Shown here: in pieces, positions 16,887 to 24,866 of the stretch
Numbering within the stretch: the first letter of the stretch is position 1
Layout of the letters: every line of letters starts with the position of its first letter
Made by a program: the position numbers and the translations under genes
Notes under the pieces: model-generated
What the model was told of the DNA's origin: nothing
What the model saw: only the letters and a program-made list of their open reading frames with translations
Databases searched by the model: none
NCBI RefSeq assembly: GCF_019933235.1
Contig: NZ_CP082945.1
Coordinates: 7,849,501-7,913,500 of the forward strand
Length of the DNA stretch: 64,000 bases
DNA from: Streptomyces angustmyceticus
Lineage (GTDB): Bacteria; Actinomycetota; Actinomycetes; Streptomycetales; Streptomycetaceae
Direction of reading: 5' to 3'

Positions 16887-17237
16887 CTACCGCTGGGCGG
16901 AGCATGTCACCGGTTGGCCTGCTGCTCCCTTCTTTTGGTCCAGAACGCGGTCGTCGCCTTCCTGCAGGAGGCAGTGCGCCACGCCTTTGCCAGTGGGTAC
17001 GACCTTGAGGCGTGGAGTGTGGCCGCCGTCCTCCTGGGTGCTCCATGTGGCTCCGTTCACCTTGGCTGGCATGCTTACCGCGCCATTGGGCCCATCGATG
17101 TAGTCGTGCCTGACGGATTGCAGGTTGCCTCCTTCGGTCCATGCCTTGTACGTCACGTCGGGACTCTTGGCACCGCAAGCCGTCAGGAGTCCGCAGGCAA
17201 CAGCCAGCCCCGCTATCGTGGTGATGAGCTTTGGGTT
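16887..17237 (-). pseudogene. Lipoprotein gene decapitated at an IS3 element end
   Basis: The minus strand reads a lipoprotein: hydrophobic signal IAGLAVACGLLTAC with lipobox LLTAC, then VTYKAWTEGGNLQSVRHDYI and a C-terminal domain to the stop at 16887. The reading frame has no start codon; going upstream it enters the terminal inverted repeat of the IS element at 17238, so the first residues of the signal peptide and the promoter are lost. An internal ATG (17156) would give a signal-less 89-residue protein, probably non-functional. The original was a short small-domain lipoprotein of unknown function. Confidence 0.75.
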
Positions 17238-17240
17238 TGA

Positions 17241-17259
17241 TCCGCTTTGACGGACATCC
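17241..17259 (+). repeat. Left terminal inverted repeat of the IS3 element
   Basis: TCCGCTTTGACGGACATCC matches the reverse complement of 18486-18503 except for one T/C difference near its inner end. Confidence 0.88.
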
Positions 17260-17294
17260 GAGATCAGGGGCCCTGCCCCGGAAGGATGTCCATC

Positions 17295-17603
17295 ATGGAG
17301 AGCATGGGGAAGAAGAAGCCACGCCCTCGCCGCTCGTTCACGCCGGAGTTCAAGGCCGAGATCGTCGAGCTGTGCCGACGCGGTGACCGCTCGGTCGGCC
17401 AGGTGGCCAAGGACTTCGACCTGACAGAGACCGCGGTGCGGCTGTGGGTCAGCCAGGCTGAGGTCGACGCCGGTGAGAAGGATGGGCTGACCAGCAGCGA
17501 ACGCGAGGAACTGGCCGCCTTGCGGCGGGAGAATCGCCGACTGCGCGAGGACGTCGACATCCTCAAGCGAGCCACGGCTTTCTTCGCGAAGGAGACCCGG
17601 TGA
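17295..17603 (+). CDS. IS3-family transposase OrfA
   Basis: About 102 residues: a basic N-terminus, an HTH (RSFTPEFKAEIVELCRRGDR, SVGQVAKDFDLTETAVRLWV) and a C-terminal leucine-zipper-like coiled coil (ELAALRRENRRLREDVDILK) typical of OrfA. It binds the terminal repeats and forms a complex with OrfB. The start at 17295 lies nine bases after GGAAGG; ATG 17286 has no spacing and is less likely. Its stop overlaps the OrfB start (GTGA), so OrfB can be made by translational coupling or by the frameshifting usual for this family. Confidence 0.9.
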   Translation: MESMGKKKPRPRRSFTPEFKAEIVELCRRGDRSVGQVAKDFDLTETAVRLWVSQAEVDAGEKDGLTSSEREELAALRRENRRLREDVDILKRATAFFAKETR

Positions 17604-18472
17604 CGGTGCACCCGTTCATCGAGGCGGAGAAACGCGCTGGTCACAGCGTCAAGCGCGCATGTGAACTGCTCAAGGTCTCCCGAACCGCCTTCTACGCCCG
17701 CCGTAGCGGCAAGCCCGGTCCCCGCACCGTCCAGGACGCCGAGCTGACCCGGCGGATCGCCGCAGTCCACGAGCATTCACGCGGTACCTATGGGGCCCCG
17801 CGCGTTCATGCGGTACTCAAGCAGGAAGGCGCCGGCTGCGGCCGCCGCCGGGTTGCCCGGCTGATGCGGGCGGCCGGTTTGGAGGGCCGGCACCGCAGGC
17901 GACGGCACACCACCACGATTCCTGATCCTCGATCCGCCCTCCGGCCCGACCTCGTGGTCCGCGACTTCGCCCCCGACGCCGCGGGACTCGATACCCGCTG
18001 GTGCGGCGACATCACCTACGTCCCGACCGACGAGGGCTGGCTCTATCTGGCCACGGTCATCGACATCGCCTCGCGGCGGGTGGTGGGCTGGGCCACCGCC
18101 GACCACCTGCGGACCGATCTGGTCGCCGATGCTCTGCGATCTGCCTGCCAGCAGCGTCGCCCTGCCCATCCGGTGATCTTCCACTCGGATCGCGGCTGCC
18201 AATACACCAGTCAGCAATTCGCCGCCCTGGCATATGAGTTGGACGTCCGTCTCTCTGTCGGACGCACCGGACAATGCTGGGACAACGCCCTTGCCGAGTC
18301 CTTCTTCGCCACCATCAAACGTGAGTTGCTCGGCACCGCCGCCTGGCCCAGTCGGGCCTCTGCCCACACCGCGATCTTCGACTTCATCGAGGGCTGGTAC
18401 AACTTGCACCGACTGCACAGCAGCCTTGGTTACCGCAGTCCCGCCGACTACGAGACCGCCCTCGCGGCCTGA
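17600..18472 (+). CDS. IS3-family transposase OrfB (DDE integrase core)
   Basis: A 290-residue catalytic subunit. The N-terminal HTH_21-like region (SVKRACELLKVSRTAFYARR, GTYGAPRVHAVLKQEG) precedes an rve-type integrase core with the first Asp in TRWCGDITYVPT, the second in VIFHSDRGCQYTS, and the Glu in CWDNALAESFFATIKRE. All three catalytic acids are present and there is no frameshift. It starts at GTG 17600, overlapping the OrfA stop by four bases. The C-terminus LHSSLGYRSPADYE is typical of the family. Confidence 0.92.
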   Translation: MTVHPFIEAEKRAGHSVKRACELLKVSRTAFYARRSGKPGPRTVQDAELTRRIAAVHEHSRGTYGAPRVHAVLKQEGAGCGRRRVARLMRAAGLEGRHRRRRHTTTIPDPRSALRPDLVVRDFAPDAAGLDTRWCGDITYVPTDEGWLYLATVIDIASRRVVGWATADHLRTDLVADALRSACQQRRPAHPVIFHSDRGCQYTSQQFAALAYELDVRLSVGRTGQCWDNALAESFFATIKRELLGTAAWPSRASAHTAIFDFIEGWYNLHRLHSSLGYRSPADYETALAA

Positions 18473-18485
18473 CCACCACACCAAG

Positions 18486-18503
18486 GGTGTCCGTCAAAGC
18501 GGA
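18486..18503 (-). repeat. Right terminal inverted repeat of the IS3 element
   Basis: GGTGTCCGTCAAAGCGGA is the inverted partner of 17241-17259 and begins 14 bases after the OrfB stop. Confidence 0.88.
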
Positions 18504-18565
18504 ACAAGCTCACTTCGTGGCTGCTGGCACGGGGAATGTGGGCATGATGTGGCCTCTCAGTGAGT

Positions 18566-19753
18566 TCACTTGGGTGTGGGGTCGGGGAAGGATCTGTCGC
18601 CGAAGAGGACTCGGCTTGCCGCGGCCCGGCCGAACGGTGTGCGTAGCAGGGTGAATCCCGCTGCTGCTGTGGCAGGCGTCCGTACGCGGGCCAAAATCCC
18701 GCGCAGCATGAGTCGTCCGCGGAAGTGGGGGCGGAGTGCGGCTCCGTCGTAGTTGGCCATCGTGTCGGGTTTTCCGGTGCGCAGTGCGTCGTCGAGGACT
18801 TCGGCTGCGAGTTGCGACTGCCGTAGGCACGGGTCCAGGCCGCCGGCGGTGAGGGGGGAGACCGCGCCTGCTGCATCCCCCACGAGAAGCCCGTCGGCGC
18901 AGCTGATCCTGCGCAGCAGGCCGCCGACAGGGATGGGGCCTGCGCGCCGCTCCACCGTTTCGGGACGTTCGACTCCGGTCAGCCCGGGCGCTGAGGCGCT
19001 GAACTGCTCCATCGCACGGCGAAGACCGTCTGGATAGCGGTCGGCGTAGCCCGCGACCCCGACGTGGGCGTGTTGCCCGTCGTTGATCACCCAGGCCAGG
19101 TAGCCGGGGGCGAGTGAGGGGTCGAGTACGCAGTGGAATGTCGGTGGTTGGTCGCTTCCGGGGAGTTCGAAGACCTCTTCGGCGCCGACGATCAGGTGGT
19201 GGTTGCGGTCGAGAGCGAGGTCGCGGGCGACTCTTGAGCGGGCCCCGTCGGCGCCGACGATGAAGCGGGCCCGGACCGTGGTGGGTCCGTCGCGACCGGC
19301 AAGGTGGAAGGTGTTGCCCTGCCGGCCGGTGTAGCGCGTGCCCAGTGCGATGCGGACGCCGGCGTCGACCGCGGTGGCGGCCGTCGCTTCGTAGAGTGGT
19401 CCCATGTCGCCCACCCGGTATTCGTCGCGGGGGCTGGTGAGGCTGACCGGGCGGCGCAGGTCAGGGGGGTAGAGGACCACGCGTCGGATCGGTGGTCCGA
19501 GGCAGTCGGGGGGCAGCGGGAAGTCGTCGAGGGTCTTCCGTACGAAGATTCCTGTGGTGCGGATCGCGCCGGCAAGGTTCGTTCGGCGTTCGACCAGGAG
19601 CACGTCGTGGCCTTGTCGGGCGAGGAGTGTGGCGGTGTTGAGTCCGGCCAGGCCGGCCCCGACCACCAGTACGTCGGCGCCGTCTGTGCCCCCGAGGCGG
19701 CAAGCGAGGCGTGCTGTCGTCATATCTGCTCTGTTCGTTGTGGAGTCCGTCAT
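18566..19753 (-). CDS. FAD-dependent oxidoreductase, geranylgeranyl-reductase/lycopene-cyclase-like
   Basis: A 395-residue flavoprotein. The Rossmann motif is VLVVGAGLAGLNTATLLARQ (residues 28-47), with the ribose-binding Glu55 at the end of beta-2 (VLLVERR). The second FAD motif is GLLVGDAAGAVSPLTAGGLD at about residue 300, the form seen in geranylgeranyl reductases and related enzymes that reduce or hydroxylate prenyl or polyketide substrates. It ends 60 bp from the IS3 element, so upstream or downstream partners may have been lost. Start 19753 is the longest; ATG 19723 is also possible. Substrate unknown. Confidence 0.8.
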   Translation of the reverse strand: MTDSTTNRADMTTARLACRLGGTDGADVLVVGAGLAGLNTATLLARQGHDVLLVERRTNLAGAIRTTGIFVRKTLDDFPLPPDCLGPPIRRVVLYPPDLRRPVSLTSPRDEYRVGDMGPLYEATAATAVDAGVRIALGTRYTGRQGNTFHLAGRDGPTTVRARFIVGADGARSRVARDLALDRNHHLIVGAEEVFELPGSDQPPTFHCVLDPSLAPGYLAWVINDGQHAHVGVAGYADRYPDGLRRAMEQFSASAPGLTGVERPETVERRAGPIPVGGLLRRISCADGLLVGDAAGAVSPLTAGGLDPCLRQSQLAAEVLDDALRTGKPDTMANYDGAALRPHFRGRLMLRGILARVRTPATAAAGFTLLRTPFGRAAASRVLFGDRSFPDPTPK

Positions 19754-19956
19754 CGGTGCGTGCGGCGCGCGGCGGGCGCCGACCGGCGACGGGCAGTAGT
19801 ACGGCTAGGCCCGTGCCGCGATGAGGTGTGCGGATGTCGTCGTCAGGTCGTCACTCGGGAGCTTGCTGACGATCAGGCGGAGGGGTCGCGCAGCAGGGAT
19901 GGCCGGGGGCGTCGTACCTGGTGCGCGTGTGCAGGTGGCCGGCTACCGTGACTGGG

Positions 19957-20232
19957 TCACCGCGGCGGGGAGGGGGCTGGGACGGATGTTCCGGATTCTT
20001 GCGCAGCCTTGTCCCCGTCCCCGGGGCCGTCGGGCTCCCAGCGCAGCAGGTCTCCGGGCTGGCACTCAAGCACCTCGCACAGCGCGGCGAGCGTGGTGAA
20101 GCGCACCGCCTTGGCGCGGCCGTTCTTGAGCACCGCCAGGTTGGCGGGTGTGATCCCCACGCGGTCCGCCAGTTCGCCCACGGACATCTTCCGTCTGGCC
20201 AGCATCACGTCGATGTCGACGGCGATCGGCAT
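19957..20232 (-). CDS. XRE-family HTH regulator, partner of DUF2975 protein
   Basis: A 91-residue Cro/C1-type DNA-binding protein: MPIAVDIDVMLARRKMSVGE, LADRVGITPANLAVLKNGRA, then ALCEVLECQPGDLLRWEPD. This is the compact YozG-like form usually encoded directly after a DUF2975 membrane protein. Its ATG shares a base with the upstream stop (TGATG), so the two are translationally coupled. It is expected to bind the operon's own promoter, where TATCGA repeats are present, with the membrane protein possibly modulating it. The C-terminal 20 residues are a disordered Gly/Pro/Ser tail. Confidence 0.9.
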   Translation of the reverse strand: MPIAVDIDVMLARRKMSVGELADRVGITPANLAVLKNGRAKAVRFTTLAALCEVLECQPGDLLRWEPDGPGDGDKAAQESGTSVPAPSPPR

Positions 20233-20723
20233 CAGATCACCTCGGCCAGCTCGGCCCCCAGCTGCGACGCCTCGACGTCGCGTGCGACGGCTTGTGCGAG
20301 GAGCATCCGCAGCACGAGCACGATGAGTGCGTTCCCGAAGATCGCCAGGCTGATCCCGCCCAGCAGGGCCACAACGCCCGGGGGGACGACAACGCCAGGC
20401 GCCAGGACCGCCCCGAGCGCGAGCACCAGGAGCGAGGCCGCCACGAACGCGCCCATCACGAGATGGACGTAGCGGAATGCGGCGTGGGAGAACACGGTTC
20501 CGCGTTGCGCCATCGTTACCAGCCGCCACACGCAGACCAGGACCACCTGAACCGTCACGACACCCAGGACCATGATCACGAGGACCGGAGTGCGGCGGTC
20601 CACAAGGATGCTCTCCTCCATGGCGCCCGTCAGCATCGCCACCATTACTGCCTGGGCGGAGACCGCCCCGGCGTGCAGCGCCACCATCACGGCACGCAGC
20701 GCGAGCACTGTCAGCTTTCCCAA
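20232..20723 (-). CDS. DUF2975 membrane protein
   Basis: A 163-residue polytopic membrane protein with four predicted helices, at about residues 5-33 (VLALRAVMVALHAGAVSAQA), 48-75 (VLVIMVLGVVTVQVVLVCVW), 92-120 and 126-148. The pattern matches DUF2975, including RGTVFSHAAFRYV between helices 2 and 3. TTG 20723 is taken as the start because GAGGGAG lies seven bases upstream; the open frame to 20993 includes the AT-rich promoter repeats and is not coding there. It forms an operon with the XRE gene. Its function is unknown in the family; a sensor partner of the regulator is a common proposal. Confidence 0.85.
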   Translation of the reverse strand: MGKLTVLALRAVMVALHAGAVSAQAVMVAMLTGAMEESILVDRRTPVLVIMVLGVVTVQVVLVCVWRLVTMAQRGTVFSHAAFRYVHLVMGAFVAASLLVLALGAVLAPGVVVPPGVVALLGGISLAIFGNALIVLVLRMLLAQAVARDVEASQLGAELAEVI

Positions 20724-20740
20724 CGTCGCTCCCTCGATCG

Positions 20741-20773
20741 AATATCGATAGAAAGCTATCGAATGTCGATAGG
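20741..20773. promoter_or_regulatory. AT-rich operator with CGATAG/CTATCG repeats
   Basis: Within 33 bp upstream of the DUF2975 start lie CGATAG-AAAG-CTATCG (20746-20761, perfect inverted repeat) and a further GTCGATAG (about 20765-20772), preceded by AATATCGA. Three half-sites in an AT-rich island of GC-rich DNA are a good candidate for the promoter plus autoregulatory operator of the DUF2975/XRE operon. Confidence 0.55.
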
Positions 20774-20879
20774 AGTGGCAAGTTGGGTCCGTCGACGGGA
20801 CGGGCCTGCGCGCCTCCCGAGTTCCTGACGCACTGAGGCGAGCCGCTTCCAGGGCGCACGTGGAGCGGCTGGAGCACGG

Positions 20880-21196
20880 CACCGAGGTCCAAGCTCGGGC
20901 TGGCCTCCGCGGCGGGGTTGGCGCCCGTCCCACGTGAATCCGGCCGCCGCACGGACAGCCACCCCCCGCCCACGCGCTGCAGCCGCTGCCCACGAAGGGT
21001 GTTCCGCATGTCCGTACAGACCAGCATCATCCGAGAGCGGCCGAACCGGGACTTCTGCCTCAAGAAGCGCGGCGAGGGCTCCCAACGCGTCCAGGCCGTG
21101 ATGGCCCCGGTCCGCCGACAAGTCGGCGTCCTGTGGGCCCTCCTGCGCGACAACCGGGTCTTCACCCCCGAGCTGCAAGTCGTGCACGCGGCTTGA
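20880..21196 (+). mobile_element. IS110-family transposase C-terminal relic
   Basis: The plus strand encodes the C-terminal end of an IS110 transposase: APVPRESGRR, RRVFRMSVQTSIIRERPNRD, FCLKKRGEGSQRVQAVMAPV, RRQVGVLWALLRDNRVFTPE. This is the region after the Tnp_IS110 serine motif, where 'SA-TSI-R-P-SR-FY-RKR-EGK-H-QAV-ALARRR-NVLWA-LRD' is usual. Just upstream the homology shifts frame. No upstream DEDD domain is present and no element ends could be located. Confidence 0.7.
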
Positions 21197-21758
21197 CTCC
21201 ATCATGGAGACTCCAGGGGAACGAGGCGGAAGGTGCCACGTTCATTCTTGAAGCGCCAGGTCAGCCCGGTCTTCGTCCGCGGGGCCCAAACCCGGATCAG
21301 CCGTTTGGCTCACCCGCACCCCGGCCGTCATCCTCCGGTCTGACCTTCGGGCCGCGAGATGGGTCAGGGTTACGTTTCCGACCCGTAGCGTCATCGCTAC
21401 GCGGCGACCTGGCGTACCACCCTCACTGCATCCTTGATAGCTCTTCGTCGCCGCGGTTCTCTTGCGCTGTGCCCGACCGCAACAACCGTGCCGCCGACGA
21501 CCAGCCGGCCTCGGCAACTCGTGCTCGGGTACGGCATGACCCCGGCACTCCACCTGCCCACCCCTGAACGTTGAGTCGGGGTCGGGCGGCCCCATACGAA
21601 TCGAGCGGGAGCCAGTGACTGCACCCTGCGCTTCTCTTCCCGCTCGGGAGGCATACCGTGTCTGACCGCCACCGTGGTGCCGCGGCCGATCGCCTGGGTG
21701 TCGACCACGTCGGAGGGCGGAACGCACAACCTCGCACCCGCGAAGTTCTGAGGGGGGT
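21197..21758. other. Region without a recognised gene
   Basis: Long frames on the minus strand lack motifs and convincing starts. The region lies between two transposase relics and probably consists of decayed mobile DNA. I see no hairpins or repeats of note. Confidence 0.35.
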
Positions 21759-21953
21759 CTGACTGACGACGAGTGGGCGGTGCTGGATCCGCTGCTGCCG
21801 AAGAGCAATATCCGGTGCGGGCGGTGGCGGGATCATCGGCAGGTGATCAACGGGATCGTCCATCGGCTCAGCACCGGTTGCCAGTGGCGCGAGCTGCCCG
21901 TCGACGGATGCGGGAGGCACCTGCCTTGCCCCGACTTCGGTGTCGACGAGTAG
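21759..21953 (+). mobile_element. IS5-family transposase N-terminal relic
   Basis: The plus strand reads LTDDEWAVLDPLLPKSNIRC, GRWRDHRQVINGIVHRLSTG, CQWRELPVDG, the DUF4096-like N-terminal domain of IS5-type transposases, then loses homology and stops at TAG 21951. No catalytic domain follows. The start is degenerate (CTG in place of an initiator). Confidence 0.75.
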
Positions 21954-22107
21954 GGGAGGCAGCGCCCACGGAGAACCTGCGGGACTGATGGCTCGCTTCG
22001 AATTTCCCCACACTGTGTTCATGGATGGCCAAACCAGCTCAGTGATCCCGCCCAATGCGTTCTGCCCCGGGAACTGCCGCTGTGGACGGGTCTTCTAGGG
22101 TGCGGGC

Positions 22108-22887
22108 ATGATCTCGCGAAGCTACCTTTCCGAATTGTTCTCGCTGGACGGCCGGGTCGCCGTGGTGACGGGCGGCAGCTCCGGCATTGGCCGGGCCATT
22201 GCCGGGGCTCTCGCGGGAGCGGGGGCGAGCGTGGTGATTGTGGCGCGCAAGGAGTCGGAGCTGGCCGCCACGGTCGACGAGCTGGCGGCGGACGGCTGTC
22301 GGGCAGCCTGGGTGAGCGCCGACCTGGGCTCCCGCGACGGGGTGCGCGCGGCGGCGGAGCAGGCAGCCGAGGTGTTCGGCGAGCCGGACATTCTCGTCAA
22401 CAGCGCCGGGATCAACCTGCGGCCCCCGATGGGCGAGTTGGGCGAAGAGGTGTGGGACGCCACGATGGCGGTGAACCTGGAGGCGCCCTACTTGTTGGGC
22501 CAACGGTTCGGGCCCGGGATGGCCGAGCGGGGCTTCGGGCGGATCATCCACGTCACCTCCCAGCAGGCGCACCGGGCGTTCGTCCAGAGCGGCGCCTACG
22601 GGGTTTCCAAAGGGGCGCTGGAGTCGCTTGCCCGCTCGCAGGCCGAGGCGTGGTCGCCCCACGGCGTCACCTGCAACACGCTGGTGCCCGGCTTCGTCAT
22701 GACCCCGCTCAATGAGCGGTTGTCCTCCGATCCGGAGAAGGTGGCGGCGCTGGCCGCGCGCACGATGGTCGGGCGCAACGGCCTGGCCGAGGACTTCGCC
22801 GGAGCAGCGGTGTTCCTGGCCGGCCGCGCCTCCAGCTACGTCACCGGGCAGGCGATCTTCGTCGACGGCGGACTCTCCGTTCACTGA
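22108..22887 (+). CDS. Short-chain dehydrogenase/reductase
   Basis: A 259-residue classical SDR. The cofactor loop is TGGSSGIG (residues 21-28), NSAG is at 98-101, and the catalytic Ser151, Tyr164 and Lys168 are in HVTSQQAHRAFVQSGAYGVS and SK. The C-terminal VTGQAIFVDGGLSVH is typical of the 3-oxoacyl-ACP reductase/gluconate 5-dehydrogenase-like branch. Arg47 at the end of beta-2 suggests NADP(H) preference. The ATG is clear, but the nearest purine-rich sequence is weak (GGGTGCGGGC). It stands alone among relics, so its substrate cannot be inferred. Confidence 0.9.
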   Translation: MISRSYLSELFSLDGRVAVVTGGSSGIGRAIAGALAGAGASVVIVARKESELAATVDELAADGCRAAWVSADLGSRDGVRAAAEQAAEVFGEPDILVNSAGINLRPPMGELGEEVWDATMAVNLEAPYLLGQRFGPGMAERGFGRIIHVTSQQAHRAFVQSGAYGVSKGALESLARSQAEAWSPHGVTCNTLVPGFVMTPLNERLSSDPEKVAALAARTMVGRNGLAEDFAGAAVFLAGRASSYVTGQAIFVDGGLSVH

Positions 22888-23177
22888 GCCCAACACCGCA
22901 TAGCCACTGACGCCGTAGCGAGCGTCTTTGGCCCCGGCTTGCCTCCATGGGATGACGCCGTTGACGGCAGTCGACCGCGCAGACGTTGGCGGGTGCCATC
23001 CGGACTCATCGACATCTCGGCCTGCCGGCGTGCGTCAGCGCCTCCCAATCCGTTCGAGAAACGCTGCTGCGCGTCATCTGCAGAGCCGTGCAACCTCTCC
23101 ACGATCCCGGCGGGACAGCGGCGAGTTCGCTGCTCAGCCTGGGTGCGCCGTGGTGGTCATCGGCCTTCCGGTCGTGC

Positions 23178-23564
23178 TCAGGCCAGGGTGGATATGCAGA
23201 ACGGGTGGCCTGCGGGGTCCAGCAGGACCCGCCACCGGTCGGGGGCCGGCTGGAACTCGGGCCTGACGGCCCCCAGGGCCAGCAGCCGGGCCTGCGCGGC
23301 ATCCAAGTCATCGACGCCCAGTTCGATGTGGGCCTGCTTTTCCTGGGAAGGGGCCGGCCAGGTGGGACGGCGGTAGTCGGCCAGTCGGTTGAACCCCAGT
23401 CCGGCCGCGCCTTCCTGGCCGAGGAGGACGAAGTCCTCGGTGGAGAAGACGACGGGCAGACCGAGGGCCTCGCCATAGAAGCGGGCCAGTTCGGCGGGGT
23501 CCGGGCAGTCGAAGGTGACGGCCGAGTAGCGGAACGTGGGAGCGGAGGTGTTTTCCGTGGTCAT
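23178..23564 (-). CDS. VOC-family protein (glyoxalase/bleomycin-resistance fold)
   Basis: A 128-residue single VOC protein with two beta-alpha-beta-beta-beta units: FRYSAVTFDCPDPAELARFY, then GALGLP-like EALGLPVVFS and the second half QAHIELGVDDLDAAQARLLA, ending in RVLLDPAGHPFCIST. Members bind metals or small hydrophobic ligands as lyases, dioxygenases or drug-binding proteins; this short form is often of unknown function. It is divergent from a WYL regulator, with a perfect palindrome between the two, so the regulator probably controls it. Confidence 0.88.
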   Translation of the reverse strand: MTTENTSAPTFRYSAVTFDCPDPAELARFYGEALGLPVVFSTEDFVLLGQEGAAGLGFNRLADYRRPTWPAPSQEKQAHIELGVDDLDAAQARLLALGAVRPEFQPAPDRWRVLLDPAGHPFCISTLA

Positions 23565-23583
23565 GCAGAGGACCCTAGGACGG

Positions 23584-23608
23584 GACCAGGACAGATTCGG
23601 TCCTGGTC
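23584..23608. promoter_or_regulatory. 25-bp palindrome between VOC and WYL genes
   Basis: GACCAGGAC and GTCCTGGTC form a perfect nine-base inverted repeat with a seven-base spacer (AGATTCG). It lies 20 bp from each of the divergent start codons, exactly where a WYL/DeoR-type regulator would control both genes. Confidence 0.75.
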
Positions 23609-23627
23609 ATGTGGAACACTCGGGAAC

Positions 23628-24593
23628 GTGATCAGCGCATCCGCCCGCCTGCTGCGTCTGGTCTCCTTGCTGGCCGCCAAGCCGTCGTGGACCTGCGGCG
23701 AGCTGGCCGACCGGATGGCGGTCACCGACCGCACGGTGCGGCGGGACATCGCCAAGCTCCGGGAACTCGGCTACGCCATCGAGTCCGACCCGGGACCATG
23801 GGGCGGTTACCGTCTCCGCGCCGGAGCCCGGACGCCGCCGCTGATCCTCGATGACGAGGAAGCACTCGCCGTGGCTGTCGGACTGCGTGAGGCCGCGCTC
23901 AGCGGTGCTCTCGGCGGCGACCAGGCCGCGCTGTCGGCGCTGCTGAAACTGCGGCAGGTTCTGCCTCAGCGCATTGCGGATCGGCTGACTGAGATGGACG
24001 ACGCCTTCGTACACACCCCTAGACCCGACGAGCCACAGATCACGCCCGGCATGCTGCTGGAACTGGCGGCCGCGTGCCGCCGAGGCGAGCGTGCCCAACT
24101 GTCGTACCGCGACTGGGAAGGAAAAGCCACGGTCCGGGACGTCGACCCGTACCGCCTCGTTCACACGGGACGCCGCTGGTACTTCGTCGCCCGGGAGGTG
24201 ACGCGGGACCAATGGCGAACCTTCCGTGCCGACAGGGTCGACCGACTGCAGCCAACCGGGCACGCGGTGGAACTCATCGACCCACCCGACCCGGCGCTGC
24301 TCGTCTCGCGCTCCGTCGCCAACGGCCCCTACCCGCTCTCTGCCACGATCCGTCTCCCGGTGTCCATGGACCAAGCCCTGCGGCTGATTCCTGCGACGGT
24401 CGGCACCCACCGTCCCGAAAGCCCCGACACCACGATCGTCGACATCGGCGGTCCCGACGCGGACGGGCTCGCCAGGTACCTCCTCAGCCTGGCCACACCC
24501 CTGCGAGTCCTCGCACCAGACGCTGTCCGGCAGGCCCTGCTACGCCGTACTCAAGAACTCTTCGAGGACAACGCGAACGGTCAGTCCCGGTAG
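23628..24593 (+). CDS. WYL-domain transcriptional regulator
   Basis: A 321-residue regulator: an N-terminal winged HTH_11 (RLLRLVSLLAAKPSWTCGEL, ADRMAVTDRTVRRDIAKLRE), then a WYL domain at about residues 140-215 (RAQLSYRDWEGKATVRDVDP, YRLVHTGRRWYFVAREVT, TFRADRV) and the WCX C-terminal extension. WYL proteins sense small ligands or nucleic acids. The GTG at 23628 starts the conserved HTH; the much longer open frame to 22986 runs across the VOC gene and palindrome and is spurious. It probably represses the divergent VOC gene and itself. Confidence 0.92.
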   Translation: MISASARLLRLVSLLAAKPSWTCGELADRMAVTDRTVRRDIAKLRELGYAIESDPGPWGGYRLRAGARTPPLILDDEEALAVAVGLREAALSGALGGDQAALSALLKLRQVLPQRIADRLTEMDDAFVHTPRPDEPQITPGMLLELAAACRRGERAQLSYRDWEGKATVRDVDPYRLVHTGRRWYFVAREVTRDQWRTFRADRVDRLQPTGHAVELIDPPDPALLVSRSVANGPYPLSATIRLPVSMDQALRLIPATVGTHRPESPDTTIVDIGGPDADGLARYLLSLATPLRVLAPDAVRQALLRRTQELFEDNANGQSR

Positions 24594-24678
24594 AGCGACG
24601 TTGCGCAGGAACGAACTCTGGCCCAATGACCAGAACAAGGCGCCGCTGATCGGAGAGACACGGCCTAGTCGAGGTACC

Positions 24679-24852
24679 TTACGACGTTCTTCGTCGTACA
24701 TATGACGATGCGCGCCTGTTCCAGGTGAAGGCGATGGGCACGTTGCGCGGGGTTCCGTCTCTGGAGACGTAGGCCAGGCGGGTCACGTCACGGGTCGGCA
24801 GCTCCTGGCTGATCGGACGGTCCCGAACTTCGATGATCTCGTTCGGCTGCAT
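24679..24852 (-). pseudogene. Truncated PPOX-type (FMN/F420) oxidoreductase fragment
   Basis: From ATG 24852 the minus strand reads MQPNEIIEVRDRPISQELPT, RDVTRLAYVSRDGTPRNVPI, AFTWN, the first third of a pyridoxamine-5'-phosphate-oxidase-fold protein, then diverges into RRASSYVRRRTS and stops. The remaining barrel strands that would follow AFTWNG are absent. AGGA lies before the ATG, so a 57-residue peptide could still be made. Confidence 0.65.
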
Positions 24853-24866
24853 GGTGTTCCTGCTTC

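Larger units (their letters stand above)
17238..18506 (+). mobile_element. IS3-family insertion sequence (1269 bp)
   Basis: The element carries the two-gene orfA/orfB arrangement of IS3-family transposons. Its ends are near-perfect inverted repeats: CCGCTTTGACGGACATCC at 17242-17259, with the complement GTGTCCGTCAAAGCGG at 18487-18502. Both tips follow the TG...CA rule. Both ORFs appear intact, so it may be active. No target-site duplication is seen: the left flank ends GGTT and the right flank starts AGCT. This points to a deletion or recombination next to the element after insertion. Confidence 0.9.

Noticed and set aside
22986..23627. Long N-terminal extension of the WYL regulator
   Set aside because: It would run antisense through the VOC gene and across the palindrome; the conserved HTH starts at GTG 23628.
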